From Agapanthus africanus (lineage: Eukaryota > Streptophyta > Magnoliopsida > Asparagales > Amaryllidaceae): a stretch of DNA of 64,000 nt. Made by a program: the position numbers and the translations under genes. The notes under the pieces were generated by a model, which made no database searches, was not told the origin of the DNA, and saw only the letters and a program-made list of their open reading frames with translations. The DNA is taken from positions 104,365,241 through 104,429,240 of the forward strand of contig JASDDO010000016.1 of NCBI GenBank assembly GCA_030015575.1. Reading direction: 5' to 3'. This document shows positions 21,901-35,030 of the stretch, one piece after another. How positions within the stretch are numbered: the first letter of the stretch is position 1; every line of letters begins with the position of its first letter.

Positions 21901-24446
21901 TACACGTCGTTCCTAAGAAATCCGGCATCACAGTTATCACAAATGAAGCGAATGAGTTGATTCAGACACGCACCCAAACTGGGTGGCGTGTATGCATCGA
22001 TTATAGAAAACTCAACGCTGCTACGAGGAAAGATCATTTTCCTTTACCATTTATTGATCAAATGCTGGAACGCTTAGCGGGACGACAATACTATTGTTTC
22101 ATGGACGGTTACTCAGGCTACAATCAGGTCCCCATCGCCAAAAAGGATCAAGATAAAACCACTTTTACTTGTCCTTTTGGTACCTTTGCTTACAGTCGCA
22201 TGCCCTTCGGGCTATGCAATGCTCCCGCTACCTTTCAGCGGTGTATGATGGGGATATTCTCTGATATGGTAGAGAATTTCCTGGAGATCTTTATGGACGA
22301 CTTTTCGATTTTTGGAGACTCTTTTTCTGAATGCCTAGCGAATCTGGACGCTGTTCTTACTCGATGCAAAGAGAAGAACTTGACTTTAAACTGGGAAAAA
22401 TGCCACTTTATGGTCCAAGAAGGAATAGTCCTTGGACATGTCATTTCACAGAAGGGCATTGAGGTTGACAGAGCTAAAGTAGATGTCATTCAAAACCTCC
22501 CTCATCCCAAAAGCGTCAAAGATATTCGCTCTTTCCTTGGCCATGCTGGATTTTATAGGAGATTTATAAAGGACTTTAGCAAAATTGCTAGACCTTTAAC
22601 ACTACTCCTGGCCAAGGATACTACCTTCCACTTTGACTCGGATTGCGAGACAGCTTTCGACTCACTTAAACACTCACTCACTTCAGCCCCCGTTTTATCA
22701 TCACCAAATTGGGACTACCCCTTTGAGCTGATGTGTGACGCATCTGATTTTGCAGTAGGTGCTGTCCTTGGACAACACATTGAAAAGATGCCACATGTGA
22801 TTTACTATGCTAGTAAGACCTTGAATGATGCGCAAATCAATTATACAACCACAGAGAAAGAACTATTAGCGGTTGTATTCGCATTAGAGAAATTCAGGCC
22901 TTACTTAATCGGCTCACCTATTGTTGTATATACTGATCATTCCGCTTTAAAACATCTGTTGGCGAAGAAAGATGCCAAAGGTCGACTAATACGTTGGATC
23001 CTTCTTTTACAAGAATTCGATCTTGTTATCAAAGATAAGAAAGGATGTGAAAATGTAGTAGCTGACCACCTTTCACGCATCATTTCTTCCCCTGTGACCC
23101 TGCCGATCAATGACTCATTCCCTGACGAACAACTCTTGAGCGTATCCTCTGAACCATGGTTCAGGGATATTGTGAACTATCATGCCACTGGACTTATACC
23201 GAGCGATTGGTCAAAACAGGACAAATACCGCTTTCTTTCCCAAGTAAAACACTATTACTGGGACGAGCCTTATTTGTTTAAATACTGTCCTGATCAGATC
23301 ATTCGCCGGTGCGTCCCGAATGAAGAGTTCAAGAGTATTCTTTCATTTTGTCATGATCAGGCTTGTGGGGGTCACTTTGGTCCAAGAAAAACAGCGGAAA
23401 AGGTTTTGCAATCTGGATTTTATTGGCCGACCTTATTCAAGGACGCATTTGAACATTGCAAAACCTGTACACAATGTCAGTATACGGGTAGAATATCCCA
23501 AAGGAATGAAATGCCTCAGCAACCCATTCTGGTTGTTGAAATGTTTGATGTTTGGGGCATAGATTTTATGGGTCCTTTTCCCAACTCCTTTGGGAATCTG
23601 TACATATTGCTGGCGGTTGATTATGTTTCCAAGTGGGTAGAAGCCATTCCAAGTCGCACTAATGACAGGAAAGTTGTCATTAAGTTCTTGAAAGAGAATA
23701 TCTTCTCGCGATTTGGACACCCACGCGCTATTATTAGCGATAATGGGACACACTTCTGCAACAGATCTTTCGAGACTCTGATGCGGAAATATTCAATCAA
23801 CCACCGACTTTCTACACCCTATCACCCCCAAACAAGCGGGCAGGCTGAGATCTCAAACAGACAAATCAAGCTTATCCTGGAGAAAACTGTTGCTAAAAAT
23901 AGAAAAGACTGGTCGACCAAATTGACGGATGCTCTTTGGGCATTCAGGACTGCATATAAGACCGACCTAGGAATGTCTCCATATAGGATAGTTTTTGGTA
24001 AAGCATGTCATCTACCTGTTGAGATAGAACATAAAGCATTGTGGGCTATAAAGGAAATTAATTTTAATTTAAACCTTGCTTGCAACTTTCGGAAGCTGCA
24101 ACTAAACGAGCTAAGCGAACTCCGCGATGAAGCTTATGATAATGCTGTAATCACAAAGAATAGGACTAAGGTTTTTCACGATAAAAACATTGTAAGGAAA
24201 ACATTTTTACCTGGTCAACAAGTCCTTCTTTATGATTCACGATTACACCTTCATGCGGGTAAGCTCCGATCTCGTTGGAAGGGACCTTTTGTTGTGCGGT
24301 CTGTATACCCGCACGGGGCAGTAGATGTTGAAAATGTTAAAAACGGCACTGTTTTCAAAGTAAATGGACATAGATTAAAGCCGTATTTTTCCACTGACCC
24401 CACGGAGGAGCTCTTGTTCTTACAAGAGCCAGTTTATCTTGATTAA
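18912..24446 (+). CDS. gag-pol: Athila gag-pol polyprotein, intact (1844 aa)
   Basis: One open frame carrying all retrotransposon enzymes in Ty3/gypsy order. Gag occupies about residues 60-250, then a CCHC zinc knuckle C284-x2-C-x4-H-x4-C297 that binds RNA. The aspartic protease has DLGAS near 673. Reverse transcriptase has the FMDD catalytic box at 1127-1130. RNase H has its first aspartate at 1276. Integrase has an HHCC finger at about 1480-1525 and catalytic D1551, D1610 and E1646, giving D-x35-E. All catalytic residues I looked for are present and there is no stop or frameshift. DLGA in place of the common DSGA/DTGA is normal for this lineage. Start chosen at the first ATG of the frame (18912). 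Gag and pol share a frame, so their ratio must be set by processing or another mechanism. Confidence 0.95.
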   Translation: MDPNPSNFFNPNLPPSVGAQNPPHISLQERCYPLRGPLSTCLSTPPANGDNFEIKPQYINLLPKYHGLETEDAYVFITKFENVCAMMGTSQLSVDAMRLRLLPFTLCDIAEKWLYNTTAHSITNWEEFVAAFLKKFYPVQRTARIRSELNQFAQLPTEPFSKYFERFKDLMVQCPHHGIPRWELCRIIYEGSNPSTKQSLENMCQGTFMTKDDGEAWRYLEEFAEKSLIWESGTQPLNRGGVHQVDVSIGVRAEMAAMQKKLDAMEHKFAAASLNPVSLPKTICGCCSDPSHLTEECPLNSTFQGHEHSNAAFQRPRNDPYSSTYNQGWRNHPNFAWNQNQSQNTVPNTNNFQRALPPPQQQPLQLTQHPYQSQNFQNQGNTHAQSNPMQSCSDDFSQFTQTMKSLLSNFMEVSTEVRSSVSEIKKNSASQAESIRTMEAEIARLKAEMSAREKGKLPSQPLQNPGHYNVNAITTLRSGRVLNNNVGEDIDNTENHIKTPAETFPHTHTSPSDPSSSTKPPSHEPILQFPLGSTPSPNPYSSPQTVPTPLLGSRLPPFPSPMMDPALIAKAPYPNRLRANRTSPHMEKILEMFKQVNINIPLLNAIQQVPAYAKILKDLCTRKRKTQVPKKVFMANNISTAFIPQLPKKRKDPGCPTISISIGGKNINRALLDLGASVNLLPYSVYEQLGIGELKPAHCTLQMADRSITKPRGELEDVLIKVGEFVFPVDFIVLDTHPVANPRGQIPVILGRPFLATSNAVINCRNGSMNLSFGNMTIELNIYRVGSQPSEPSAHILDVCSVHEIAPDSCGAEELCFNDLDDISTSLLDLTLDLSEDTSLTLESCTSDFSPPESVSFTGSELLCKSKNHSMILPSIISPPELDLKVLPSHLKYAYLGENETLPVIISTSLASEQENALLSVLRSNKEAFGWSMADIKGISPLIVEHHIHVMDDARPTREPQRRLNPVMKEAVMKEIVKCLDSGIIYPISDSQWVSPIHVVPKKSGITVITNEANELIQTRTQTGWRVCIDYRKLNAATRKDHFPLPFIDQMLERLAGRQYYCFMDGYSGYNQVPIAKKDQDKTTFTCPFGTFAYSRMPFGLCNAPATFQRCMMGIFSDMVENFLEIFMDDFSIFGDSFSECLANLDAVLTRCKEKNLTLNWEKCHFMVQEGIVLGHVISQKGIEVDRAKVDVIQNLPHPKSVKDIRSFLGHAGFYRRFIKDFSKIARPLTLLLAKDTTFHFDSDCETAFDSLKHSLTSAPVLSSPNWDYPFELMCDASDFAVGAVLGQHIEKMPHVIYYASKTLNDAQINYTTTEKELLAVVFALEKFRPYLIGSPIVVYTDHSALKHLLAKKDAKGRLIRWILLLQEFDLVIKDKKGCENVVADHLSRIISSPVTLPINDSFPDEQLLSVSSEPWFRDIVNYHATGLIPSDWSKQDKYRFLSQVKHYYWDEPYLFKYCPDQIIRRCVPNEEFKSILSFCHDQACGGHFGPRKTAEKVLQSGFYWPTLFKDAFEHCKTCTQCQYTGRISQRNEMPQQPILVVEMFDVWGIDFMGPFPNSFGNLYILLAVDYVSKWVEAIPSRTNDRKVVIKFLKENIFSRFGHPRAIISDNGTHFCNRSFETLMRKYSINHRLSTPYHPQTSGQAEISNRQIKLILEKTVAKNRKDWSTKLTDALWAFRTAYKTDLGMSPYRIVFGKACHLPVEIEHKALWAIKEINFNLNLACNFRKLQLNELSELRDEAYDNAVITKNRTKVFHDKNIVRKTFLPGQQVLLYDSRLHLHAGKLRSRWKGPFVVRSVYPHGAVDVENVKNGTVFKVNGHRLKPYFSTDPTEELLFLQEPVYLD

Positions 24447-25863
24447 AATTCCTCCGTCTCACTTTCATGTCCAGTATATCATTGTATCATATTTTGAATG
24501 AAAGTGAGTAAATAAAACAAGTTTGGGGGAAGATCTTCACTTATATATTTGACCCCACTAATAATTCTCCCCAGATTTACAGATTTTTGTAGGTATAACT
24601 GTCGGCAACAGTGGGGACACTGTTGAAAACAAGTTTGGGGGAGGTTTGTGCTTATTTTCGCATCATTTGCATATCATCTGCATAAGCACAAAACATTTCT
24701 TTTAAAAATCTATAAAAATTGAAAAATTTTCAAAATTCATAAAAATTTAAAAATTTTCAAATATAAAAATAATTTTAATATTTACACCTTTTTGTATATA
24801 AATAAGATAATGAAAGTTTAGACAGTGAACAATTACATCCATGAGATTGGAAAAATTTTAGAAAACTAAGAAAATTAGAAGTTTTCTTATACGAACTAGT
24901 AATAAGTAGTTATGAGCCGTTGTCCCAAGGGTTAGTAAGATGAAAGACGTCACTAATCTGAGGATAAAAATAAGTCTGAAAAATAGTTTCTATTCTGGAA
25001 GCCAAACATTTTGAACGTTGCTACCCTGCTATTCGCACTTACACACGTCTTGAAGCCTGGGATAGTAGAGGATACCTTGAAATGCTCTTGTCTTAAAGCC
25101 AAAAGTATGAAAAAAAGAAAAGAGTGTTTTAAAGTGGTGAGAAAAATGGACACTGGTTTTGTTATCACCAAGGGCAAGAAAAATATATAGCAAAAGGGTG
25201 CTTCTTCACCTAGTGCCCCAAGGTCAACTGGTCTGGGAGTCACTGCTATGCCTGAGGTGGTGCAAGACTAGGAAAATACACCAAGTTAGCAAGCACATTA
25301 GTAATCGGTCGGTTAGTACCTCAAGAAGTATTAACGGTCGCATGAAAGTGTGTAAGCAATCTCGTTTGCCAAGAAGTACTGAGGCTGATGGGCAAGGGTA
25401 TGATAGCTTGAATTGAATTCTCCGGGTGTAGGGATGTCTTTACACACACGCAGGGTGATATGATCGATGTTTGGAAAACAGATAGGAATGAAGAATAAGA
25501 CGATGTTTTATTGAGGGAGGACGTGATTTCTGACATCTTTTCATGACCATTAAGATAGGGCTCATGACAACCGAAAAGCTAGCTTAGTTGGAAACCCTAA
25601 TTTTCAAGGCTTTTCTTTTACAATTCTTATCTTTAAATGTAATGTTCATGATCTTGCTTTTATTTTTGGATTTTGTGGGTGCAATCCGCTGAAAACCCTC
25701 AGGAGACAACACTCCTCCTACTAGGGACACCTAGAGGTTTAAAGGCTTGTTGCACGTGCTCAGTGCAATCGTGTTGCCTATGAAAGTGTGCTAGTTAGTT
25801 TTTCTCTTTCTTTGTTTTCTCCTTCTCTTTTTAATAAAACATTCTCTCGAGACGATCGAAATT
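24447..25863 (+). other. Athila 3' non-coding region with two extra polypurine-like tracts
   Basis: About 1.4 kb, AT-rich, with no env-like frame. AAGTTTGGGGGA occurs at 24519-24530 and 24631-24642, matching the true polypurine tract at 25864. These could serve as additional plus-strand primers; that is inference. Confidence 0.7.
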
Positions 25864-25874
25864 AAGTTTGGGGG
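25864..25874 (+). other. Polypurine tract of Athila
   Basis: AAGTTTGGGGG, four bases before the 3' LTR. Confidence 0.88.
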
Positions 25875-25878
25875 TATT

Positions 25879-27715
25879 TGATCAGTCGAAAATACTGCAT
25901 ATTTTAACCGGCAATTTCCTTGTCATCTGCATACATATAGGAGAGTACGGTATTCATAATTCACATATTAGCTAATTGGTCGCAAAATATCAAATTACAT
26001 GTATTCGACCTTAAAACCGGAAATTCTAGGGAAATTAACGGCAGTGCATTACATAGCATATTTTCTATATCTTGCAACCCCTATTTTGAAGTCTATGCAG
26101 GAAAAGAGATACTTGCTCGATCAATTCATTGCTCGACCATTACAATTGCTCGTAAACTCATTGAAAGCAAATCTGGTATCAACACAGAAGGACAACTACA
26201 ATTCTGAACATCAAAGAATAACCTATACAGCAGTACCAAGTTACTGAAGAAAGCACAGTTCCCAAGACCACCAAGGCGCGGCGGAAGGGCGGCAAAACCC
26301 CACCTCACGCGGCGGTTGCGCGGCAGGACCAGTGACTTAGCTCCTCAAACTTCACCAAAACTCCTGTGTTAGTACCTGCAGCTCAAAAATGCATACAAAA
26401 GTCCAGAAGAGTCCAGACACTTCCACCAGATCATCAAGCTCCTAAACTAGCCTAGAACTTCTAGAACTTTCCTAAACCCTTGCTTAAACCCTAAGCTAAA
26501 CCCCAACAAACTTGTCAACAAACTTTGGGAGGGAAAGTCTAATTCAAACCTAAACCTAGTTCTATAAATAGGACCCTAGGCTCTCTCATTTCTCATCTTA
26601 GAAATCTTGGAAAATCTTGATTCAATCTTGGAGAGTGATAGATTCAACCCATTTTTAGTTTAGCCATTCTCTTTCTCCATCTTCTTCTTCCTCAAGATTA
26701 GTGAGAAATCTTGTAGGAAACCCTAACCCTAAATCCATCCACAATTCAAGATCTTGAGTGCAAGCCAAGCAAGATTCCTTCAACCCTTTTATAAGCCGAG
26801 CCGATCTTCCATCGGGCAAGAGATCAAAAGTAGATCCACGATCCACGGAGTCGAGCGAAGACGAGTCAACGATCGATTTTTCTTTCTTCTTGTAGATCTT
26901 GAAAGAATGTATTGACAATTGTTGATTAAATAAAAGGTGATATTTTCTCCATTCTTGTTTTCTTTTAAATTCCGCATCATGTTATCTTTACTGTTCTTGA
27001 ATATTGTCTATGTGATGATGCGCGAGTAAAACTCCGCTCGTTAAGGAGTCGAGAAGATCTTTAGTATGATGATGTAGCAAATTTGTAATCAATTCTTGAA
27101 TCCCACGAGATTGTAAACCCTAGCAAGTTCAAGAATCGACAACCCAATTCGATGCGATGCTTTCTTGATCAACATTGCTTGAGATTGGGGTGATCCGATC
27201 TATTCTTGAAATTGCTAGAGGCTAGAATATAAATGGTATCCTCGAAAGAGCAAGGGTTAAGAGATGAAACTTTAATTTCATCAAGAAAACCCTAATTCTC
27301 GTCGATAACCATTGATCTAGCATCAATTCTTCGAAGGACAAGAATATGAAATATTGTAGACTACAACACATCTAAAGATCCTATCGATTCCTACGAGCTT
27401 CTTTATCATTCTTGATTGTCGTTTGGAAAATACCATTGAAACCGATTCTTGTTGTTTATAGTTCTTGATTCTTTAGAAAAGATTAGTGACACACGAATAC
27501 AAATCAATCAATTGAATCGTGTTTTCTCTTATTGTTGATTAACAGTTCATTTCAAACAAATAAAAGTACAAACGAATCTCGAGATCCCTGAGGACGATCC
27601 GCACTCATTCATTAACTTCAACTGACACCGTTGTTTGATTGCGGTCAAATATTTTTGGTTGTGATTTCTTTAAACATTTGATTCGATAAACACATCCAAG
27701 AAAATCAATAAATCA
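25879..27715 (+). repeat. Athila 3' LTR
   Basis: 1837 bp, the same length as the 5' LTR. Differences seen by eye: A for G near 26792 and A for C near 26861. Followed by the TAACC duplication. Confidence 0.95.
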
Positions 27716-28577
27716 TAACCTCAGCAGCAAAATCTGCAGCGATTGCAAGGGCCTCGGCGTCAAGATCCTCGACGAACTCGCTCAACATTCGCAGGCTAGT
27801 CGCTGCGCCCTTGGAAGATGGGCGTTTAGCAAAAGGCCCTGCCAGCATTGGGATGTGAGACTCAAAGGGAGCTGGAGCTGGTGCAATTGCTGCAAAACAA
27901 ATTATGGTCAAATATCGACTCGGGAGGTGATGAAAATACACGAGCAATAGAGTCTACTATACCGGTTGTGGCAGGTGGCAAAATTAGGAGTACCGGGGGT
28001 ACGGCTATCCCCTCGTCTCCTTCTCCGATCCGTGATGCTGCGATCAATATAAAGAAGACTTAGCAACCATACGACTATTCATAAAAGAAAGAAAGAGACA
28101 TTGGCTGAAGAATATACTCACCGACACCAACAGGTGGGGAAATCTTCGATTGGAATGAGAAATGCGGGTTCAGCACCTGATATAGGTGGTCAAAAAGGAC
28201 TCCTGTAGAGTTGCGACAATATACTGTCAATACAAGGAAGGTGGTATCCACAGTTAAACCAAATAAGTCGCAAACCCATACCTTCCAACATTTGAGAGGA
28301 CACGGGAGAAGACAAAGGAACGGCTACCGTCAGAGCAGCGACTGGTGACGCTTCTTCAGATGGCACAACCTCGGGATTCACCACGCTTGTACTCAAGACA
28401 AACAACATATCATTAGAAAGGCTGAACAAGATTGAAAATAGCGACTCAGCAATTACCTGGACCGAAACCATAGTGGAGGCATGACCGGGTGCAACGCCTT
28501 CTTCGCTCTCTCTCAAAGGAGTAGATTCCGCGCCCATAGCTTCATTCCCTGACTCTACGATGGCCGTCATGATGCTT
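27716..28577 (-). pseudogene. Antisense gene (aORF), middle piece with several introns
   Basis: Minus strand, between the Tekay and Athila insertions. Coding stretches are joined by GT-AG introns that restore phase: 28203-28281 (79 nt) and 28038-28121 (84 nt), plus a shorter possible one at about 27890-27939. The exon at 28122-28202 reads VLFDHLYQVLNPHFSFQ; the next begins ASRIGEGDEG, and its first codon is split across the intron exactly as phase demands. The last exon (APAPAPFESHIPMLAGPF, then EFVEDLDAEALAIAADFAAE) runs into the Athila site and continues in frame at 15962. The 5' side continues in frame from 49181 across the Tekay insertion. Function unknown. Confidence 0.7.
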
Positions 28578-31300
28578 TGTCACGACCCAAGTTTGGATGT
28601 GACCGGCACTTAGATTGTATCATATCTAAAGATATGCACAAGTCCAAGTAAGCCGAAAACCAAGATCAAAATACCTTATTGCGGAATTATTTATGAAAAT
28701 TTAGTTTTTAAGTAAAAATCTCAATTTATGAAGTTAATTTATTAAACAAATAATCAAGAGTAAGTTTAGTTGTATTCCTAGTTGGAATCAACAATATTAA
28801 CAATGAACATGAATATACACATAAAGAACATCACTGTGAATCTCATAAAGAAATAAATAATGATACTAACCAACAGATCTCAACTGTCCATATATATACC
28901 ATCTCTCATTTCTAAGTCAAAATACAGGTTTGATGGAGACTTTCTAGATACAAAATACAAAATCAAAAAGGAAGGTTACTACACATGTAACCTACCGATC
29001 AAAAGATGGAATACAACTGCAAAAGTATCTCTGCCTCGCAGCTACCCGTCCACTCTATCCCTGCAAGGAACTGTGGCACAACGGGGATGAGTTGCCAACT
29101 CAGTGAATACGACTAACATATAACGGCGAATAAAGTAAATATGACAAACATGCTACTGAATATGAATCAATATGAGATATGAGTATATGTGAAGTTCAAC
29201 AATAAATCTCATGATATTTCGGAAATCACAACTCAAGTAAATCATTTCTCAGTGTCCATCAACGACACAAAACTTCCATTTCTTATAGGCATCATTCCCC
29301 GAATGATCCTGAATCAATAATACCGGTCGTTATCATCTAGATACACGCCGTATTTTTATCACTAACTCCGGTATCGAGTAACCTCGCTAGGCTCCCCCGT
29401 CTCAATACGGCTATCCTGCCCCTCGGTCTCGACCGGGTCCACCATGTATCCAACTGTATATCTCCCCCACTCAGTATGGATAACGTAAAATCTGCGACCG
29501 TATATCTCCCCCACTCGGTCCGGAATAAAACCAAAACAGAAATCATCTCATGGTGGACATGACACATCAATCATGAAAATACTGGATTTATGTAATAGTA
29601 TTCAAAACTCAAAACCATAAATCCTCAATTCTGCATTTACCTCATATATAACACCGAAATACGCATAAAGTAACAGGATGTCAATGATGCAATCTACCAC
29701 TATATTTGATATATGAAATATGATATAAACCCATGTTAACAAGTATGATTTTTAAGTGTAAGTGACATGGCAATATCGACGAGGTGTGTGTAGCATATAA
29801 TATGTGCACGTGGCATGGCTCGTCGATAATTGTGAAGTGTTCTAATCATCTACTCAATTTATGTGTATGTATAATGAATGCACATGATCAATTTGGCATA
29901 ACAATATAAGTATCAAGTTAAGTAAAACTACGGGCGAAACACGCCATCTTTACAAAATTCCCCGGTAGATGTTTAGTCTACTCACCGGAAAAGTCGAATC
30001 TACTCCGGAATCGCTAATCCTTTCCCTTTCCTCGCGGCTTCCGTAATTCTTGTATTCGAGTCTAAATATGCAAATTAACGTATATAAGCAAAACGGCTAT
30101 TTCGATATAACGGAAATGGAAACACGCTATCCCACTTACAAGTTACCTACTATCTGATTATATTAAGTTATTAAACACTTAATCTTGCTGGATTTTAACC
30201 TTATTCTGTACTGTTTCAGAATTTAAAACGCGACGTGATTTAGTCGTGTCGTATTTAGTGTTTTGAATTACCCTTTCCGATATATCTTCCCAGATTCTTT
30301 TTACAGTGAAACTAATTAAATTAAACAGTACCAAAATAGCCAAAATTGTGTACTGAGAACTACCCAAAAGACCAAACCCACAAAGCCCCTAACATGGCCG
30401 GCGACGCCGGTTTTTCCCTTGTTGCCGCCGGCCCAACACCGGCCCCCTGGTGTCGTCTTCTTGTGGTTTGTTCTAGTTGATTCCTACATCATTTTAACTC
30501 TGTTTAATTAAGTTAATTATCTTCCAGATCAAAGCAGATTCTAACAGACACTAAATTCAACTAAAATACGATATTATGTAACTTGATTAACTCTAAACTA
30601 ATTAAGCTACAGAATCTAATCCCTACTGTGTTTAAGAGTTTTACCCTCTTATAATGCTGTAGGAATAACCCTCCAAATGGCTAAGTCCCTCCTAGCTTGA
30701 TGATGAACCATCTCCAAGAACATGTTCCTTCTTCCTCTTCTTCCTCTTGTTCTTCTTTTTCTCTCTTAATTTTTCTTTACCTTTTAATTTCTTGAGTTTT
30801 AATCTCAGTTTTGAACTGAGAATGAGCTATATATGTGAGAGGAGGAAGGGATAGGGTTAAGGAGGTGGTGTCAAGGGTTGAAGGGTGCATGTTTCATGCA
30901 AGAAGGAGGTGTAATGAATTTGGAAACATGCAAGCATGAGGTGTTTTTGATTTATCTTCACATTTTCCCTTTTAATCTAAATAAAATTCTGAACTAATTT
31001 GACTTTTCCAACACTTTCAATTAAAACCTTAACTATCTTATATTTGCATAAAACCTAACTTTACAATTTAACCCCTCACAACTTAACTTATTATAAAACA
31101 CATATTTTGTTAAAATGAAGCTAAATTTATCATTAAAACCCTTATAACTTATTTAAATTACATTCAAAAATTCTAATTTAATTTGTATTACATATAACTT
31201 ATGAAGATTGACATATTTGATTTTAACCGTTTTATGATTTATCACTTTATTTTTAATTTAATTAATTTTTATTTATTTCTAACTTTTCCTAAATGTTACA
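28578..31300 (-). repeat. Tekay 3' LTR
   Basis: 2723 bp. On the minus strand it begins TGTAACATTT next to the polypurine tract and ends with GGGTCGTGACA. Contains GC-rich GGCCGGCGACGCCGG phrases near 30396 and a possible minus-strand TATA (ATATATAG, about 30821-30830). Confidence 0.94.
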
Positions 31301-32805
31301 ATATTCCCCCCTTAAGAAAATTCGGTCCCCGAATTTAAAATAATTACTAGACATACCTATGAAAAGATGTGGAAATTTCTTTCGCATTGCGTCCTCCGTC
31401 TCCCAAGTAATCTCCTCGCGATCCTTTCCTTGCCAGAGAACCTTTACAGATGGCAGTATCCTCGATCGTAGTTGCTTTACCTGCCTGTCCAGAATAGCGA
31501 CTGGCTGCACTATGTAGGATAAATCTGGCTCAAGCTGTAGAGTCTGATGCTGGATCGCATGAGATGGATCGTGAAGATATCTGCGAAGCATCGAAACGTG
31601 GAACACCGGATGCACGTCGGGAAAATTAGGTGGGAGTGCTAACCGATAAGCTACAGCGCCCACTCTCTCTAAAATCTCGTAAGGTCCAACATATCTGGGG
31701 CTGAGCTTCCCTTTCTTTCCGAAACGCATCACGCCTTTCATTGGAGATACTCGAAGGAACACATGATCTCCCACATCAAACTCGAGTTTACGTCGTCTTC
31801 GATCTGCGTATGACTTCTGTCTGCATTGGGCCGCTTTCATTCTATCTCGTATCAATTGAGTCTTCTCTGTAGTTTCTTGTACTATCTGCGGTCCCAATAT
31901 ACCACTCTCACTAAGTTCCGTCCAGCAAACGGGTGATCGACATTTCCTTCCATACAAGGCTTCAAAGGGTGCCATCTGGATCGTCTCCTGAAAACTGTTG
32001 TTGTATGAGAATTCTACCAAAGGTAGATGACGATCCCAACTACCACCGAAATCTAGGCTACAAGCCCGAAGCATATCCTCTAGTATCTGAATGGTCCGCT
32101 CCGACTGACCGTCGGTCTATGGGTGTAAAGCTGTACTAAAACTCAGTCGTGTACCAAGAGCGTCCTGAAGTTTCTGCCATAGCCTGCTCGTGAACTGGGT
32201 ACCTCGATCTGATACTATGCATGTCGGCACTCCATGTAGACATACAATCTCATCGATATAAACCTGTGCATACTGGGCAAATCCATACGTCGTCTTTACT
32301 GGAAGAAAATGAGCGGCTTTTGTCAATCTATCTACAATCACCCAAATGGAATCATACCCTCTGCTAGTCCTGGGTAGACCCACCACGAAATCCATGGAAA
32401 TCTGTTCCCATTTCCACTCTGGAATGGGTAAGGGCTGCAGTTCTCCGGCCGGCCTCTGGTGTTCTGCTTTGACTTGCTGACAAGTCAAGCATCGTGAAAC
32501 ATAATCCGTAACGTCCTTCTTCATTCCTTCCCATCAATAATTATCTTTTAAATCACGATACATTTTGGTGGAGCCAGGATGAATACTGTATGCTGATCTG
32601 TGGGCATCCTCTAAAATCTTACGCCTCAATCCGTCAGAATCTGGCACACAGAGACGAGTCCTAAAACGTAATACTCCATGATCATCAATCACGAACTCCG
32701 TCTCCTTGCCCTACCTAACATGATCCATAATCTCCATCATGCGAGTATCTGTAGGCTACGCATCTCGAATACGATCCAATAGCTGAGGTCTGGTGCGAAC
32801 ATGTG
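31289..32805 (-). pseudogene. Tekay integrase with chromodomain, with four in-frame stops
   Basis: The second half of the split pol, continuing from 42963 across copia B. It contains the end of the RNase H-integrase linker, an HHCC finger ending RCLTCQQVKAEH, the core with ISMDFVVGLP and IVSDRGTQF, and the GPYEILERVG C-terminal block. A chromodomain follows (VKVLWQGKDREEITWE, about 31380-31500), which in this family directs insertion to heterochromatin. In-frame stops: TAG 32756-32758, TAG 32711-32713, TGA 32534-32536 and TAG 32117-32119. The last falls in the HPQTDGQSE motif, removing the catalytic glutamate end. All pieces share one frame. The final codons run a few bases into the LTR. Confidence 0.88.
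31301..31315 (-). other. Polypurine tract of Tekay
   Basis: On the minus strand TTAAGGGGGGAATAT immediately before the 3' LTR, a typical chromovirus tract. Confidence 0.85.
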
Positions 32806-32810
32806 CTAAC

Positions 32811-35019
32811 TGTTACGCCACGGCAGCGCCCCGGCCGTCTATCCGAGGCCAAAATGCGGAATCAAAAATTTTCCTTACTTGGAAACCGGCGCTACCACGG
32901 ACAATGAAAACCCGGATCGTAACCATTAACCTAATGCTAGCAAACAAGAGATTGGAAGAAAAGTATACCAAGTGATCCGAGTCCTCCGGTCTTCTCTTCA
33001 TCGTCCCAATCTCCCGCGGAAAGTCTTGTCTCCATATCGTCGCCTCCTCGCCGGAAAGGGCACCACATCGCCTGCGTCTTTTACGGGCTCCCGCCTCAAT
33101 ACCGAGGCAACTCGGGCATGAAGCCGGCAACTCGACATGCTCAAGATATGCTGTAGAATGTGTAGTGTAGAGGCTATGTCTCATTTGGGGTTTGTTGCCT
33201 TTGAAGATGATGGAGGAATCAAGATTAGAAAAATGGTGCTTGCATTTTTCTAGCATGAAAATGAGATCAAGAATGAAACTCTCAAGATGAAGCTCTCATC
33301 TTCTTTCTCTCTCAAAATGTCTTCAACCATTTTCTAATGAGAATGGTGGAGGAAGGAATTACATAAGCAAGAGGGAGGTGAGTGTAGGAAAAGAGAGAGG
33401 GTGACCATATCCTAACACCATCATAACCAAATCAAATCAACTCCAAATCACTTCTTATCAACAAAAAGCAAGTGATGAGAATGGTATCAAAAGATGCTTT
33501 CATAATAAATACATTTGCAAGAAAACCCTCCACAATGTGTTATTTGCAAACTTGCAAATAACACCCTCCATCGGAAAAGTCCGGCCGGGAAAGAACAAAG
33601 GAAAACCGGCCGGAACAGAATGCAAACTGGCAACTCCAGAAAACTGGTCCCGTAATAAATTACAGGAAAACCACGATACTGTGCATACACACCCGCATCT
33701 GTATTCCGTCCGGATACAAATGCAATGAGACAAAATCTACACTGTACTAAACTAGGACCGGCTTAAGCCAAAGCCGGCTAGTAAAATCCGTTCGATCCTG
33801 ATCCGTGCAATACCGCACGCATCTGATCGAACCCTGCCATATAACCATACGGCCACTAGTACAAAACTGTCCGATCCTGATCCGTGCAATACCGCACGTA
33901 TCTGATCGGACCCTGCCATATCTCCATACGGCCTCTACAGCGTTTCGCCCGAAAGCTTGAGTAACTGAAAGTGTGGTGGACTCTAAAGACTCGTCAATAC
34001 TATGGCTGTGGATTTAACCACTAGCACGTCAAAGGTATTAGCCAATACGTGACGGGCCACCAGCTATTGACCAAAAGGGACGTCGATGAGCGAACTCATC
34101 CTGACACCCTACTGAGCCTGTCAGTGACAATATCCTTACAGTCCGGTCCGTTCGTCTATGAGTATCGCATGGCGGGCCTAGGGGGTTGGTAAAAGTCAGA
34201 CCCCCAAAAGCGGTACAAGTCGTGTCGGAGTGTAGCCCAGAACACCCTGAGATACTACTGGAATACCTACCAGTAAATCTCCTGCCTCGGCTGAGGGCTT
34301 TGTGTAAAGGCTCTCCTAGACACAGCGCGACCTCACCCCCAATACCGGGAGAGACGAACCCCTGCAGATCCGCTCACTGCCTCCATGTGGCTCGGGACTG
34401 TACCCAACTAAAACCTGTTTGCACGACTCCTTTGAGCCATGGTAGGGTAGTAATCAAAGCACAGTGGGAACTCACACGAGACAAATGACGATCTCAGGTC
34501 GATGAACTAACCTGTACACATGTCACCAGGGAACTGCTATCTGACGTCTGGTATAAGACCAACTAGCAGGTTCCCGGCGAGTCCTGTCCGGTGTACTCAT
34601 AACCCAATGAGCACCTGTATACATCTTAGGTGAACCAACTGACACCAGTGGCTTGTGAGACCGGCCACCGCCCCTCGTCGGGGTCTCGACTGTATACACT
34701 AGTCTACTAATGGAGTATCGATGCCCTATCTCGAAACTCCTACGACTAGGGACCTTTTAAGGATGTGCTTATAGACTACCAGCTCCCACGTATATGATCG
34801 CCATCATACTGCTGGTAGTCAAGCAAGAATCCTAGGGGATCTATCAACGTGTAATAGCGACATGTCAGGTCACCTAAAGCAGTACACGATGATAAAGATA
34901 AACCAGATAGCATACTATCATCTCGAGTAAGACTGTCCTACCGGGATAGGTCCTCCCTCAATCATTGCAATCACGTGCCTGTGATCCAATAATTGACTCT
35001 GAGGGCACTATCTCCAACA
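32811..35019 (-). repeat. Copia B 3' LTR
   Basis: 2209 bp, ending CCAACA next to the reverse-complemented polypurine tract ATCTCCCACTT. Frames such as 32813-33256 and 34186-34488 recur in the other LTR by duplication only. Confidence 0.94.
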
Positions 35020-35030
35020 ATCTCCCACTT
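35020..35030 (-). other. Polypurine tract of copia B
   Basis: Minus strand AAGTGGGAGAT, identical to that of copia A. Confidence 0.88.

Larger units (their letters stand above)
15968..27715 (+). mobile_element. Intact young Athila-lineage Ty3/gypsy retrotransposon
   Basis: LTRs of equal length, 1837 bp (15968-17804, 25879-27715), begin TGATCAGTCG and end AATCA. They are flanked by TAACC at 15963-15967 and 27716-27720. By eye I found only two differences between them, so the insertion is very recent. The tRNA-Asp primer site, polypurine tract and a single uninterrupted 1844-codon gag-pol are all present. Athila lineage is inferred from the gag type, the DLGAS protease motif, the primer site and the AAGTTTGGGGG tract. 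No env-like frame is found after pol, where many Athila relatives have one. It lies inside the aORF. Confidence 0.95.

Noticed and set aside
24447..25863. Possible env-like gene after Athila pol
   Set aside because: No frame longer than about 100 codons, and no signal peptide or transmembrane pattern in a suitable position; the interval is AT-rich and non-coding.
28392..28456. Additional intron in the aORF
   Set aside because: GT and AG are present, but removing 65 nt would shift phase between two stretches that already look coding in one frame.
34186..34488. 100-aa frame conserved at 42124-42426 and partly at 53065-53292
   Set aside because: Lies in the LTRs of B and C on the strand opposite to the element; shared ancestry of the LTRs explains it.
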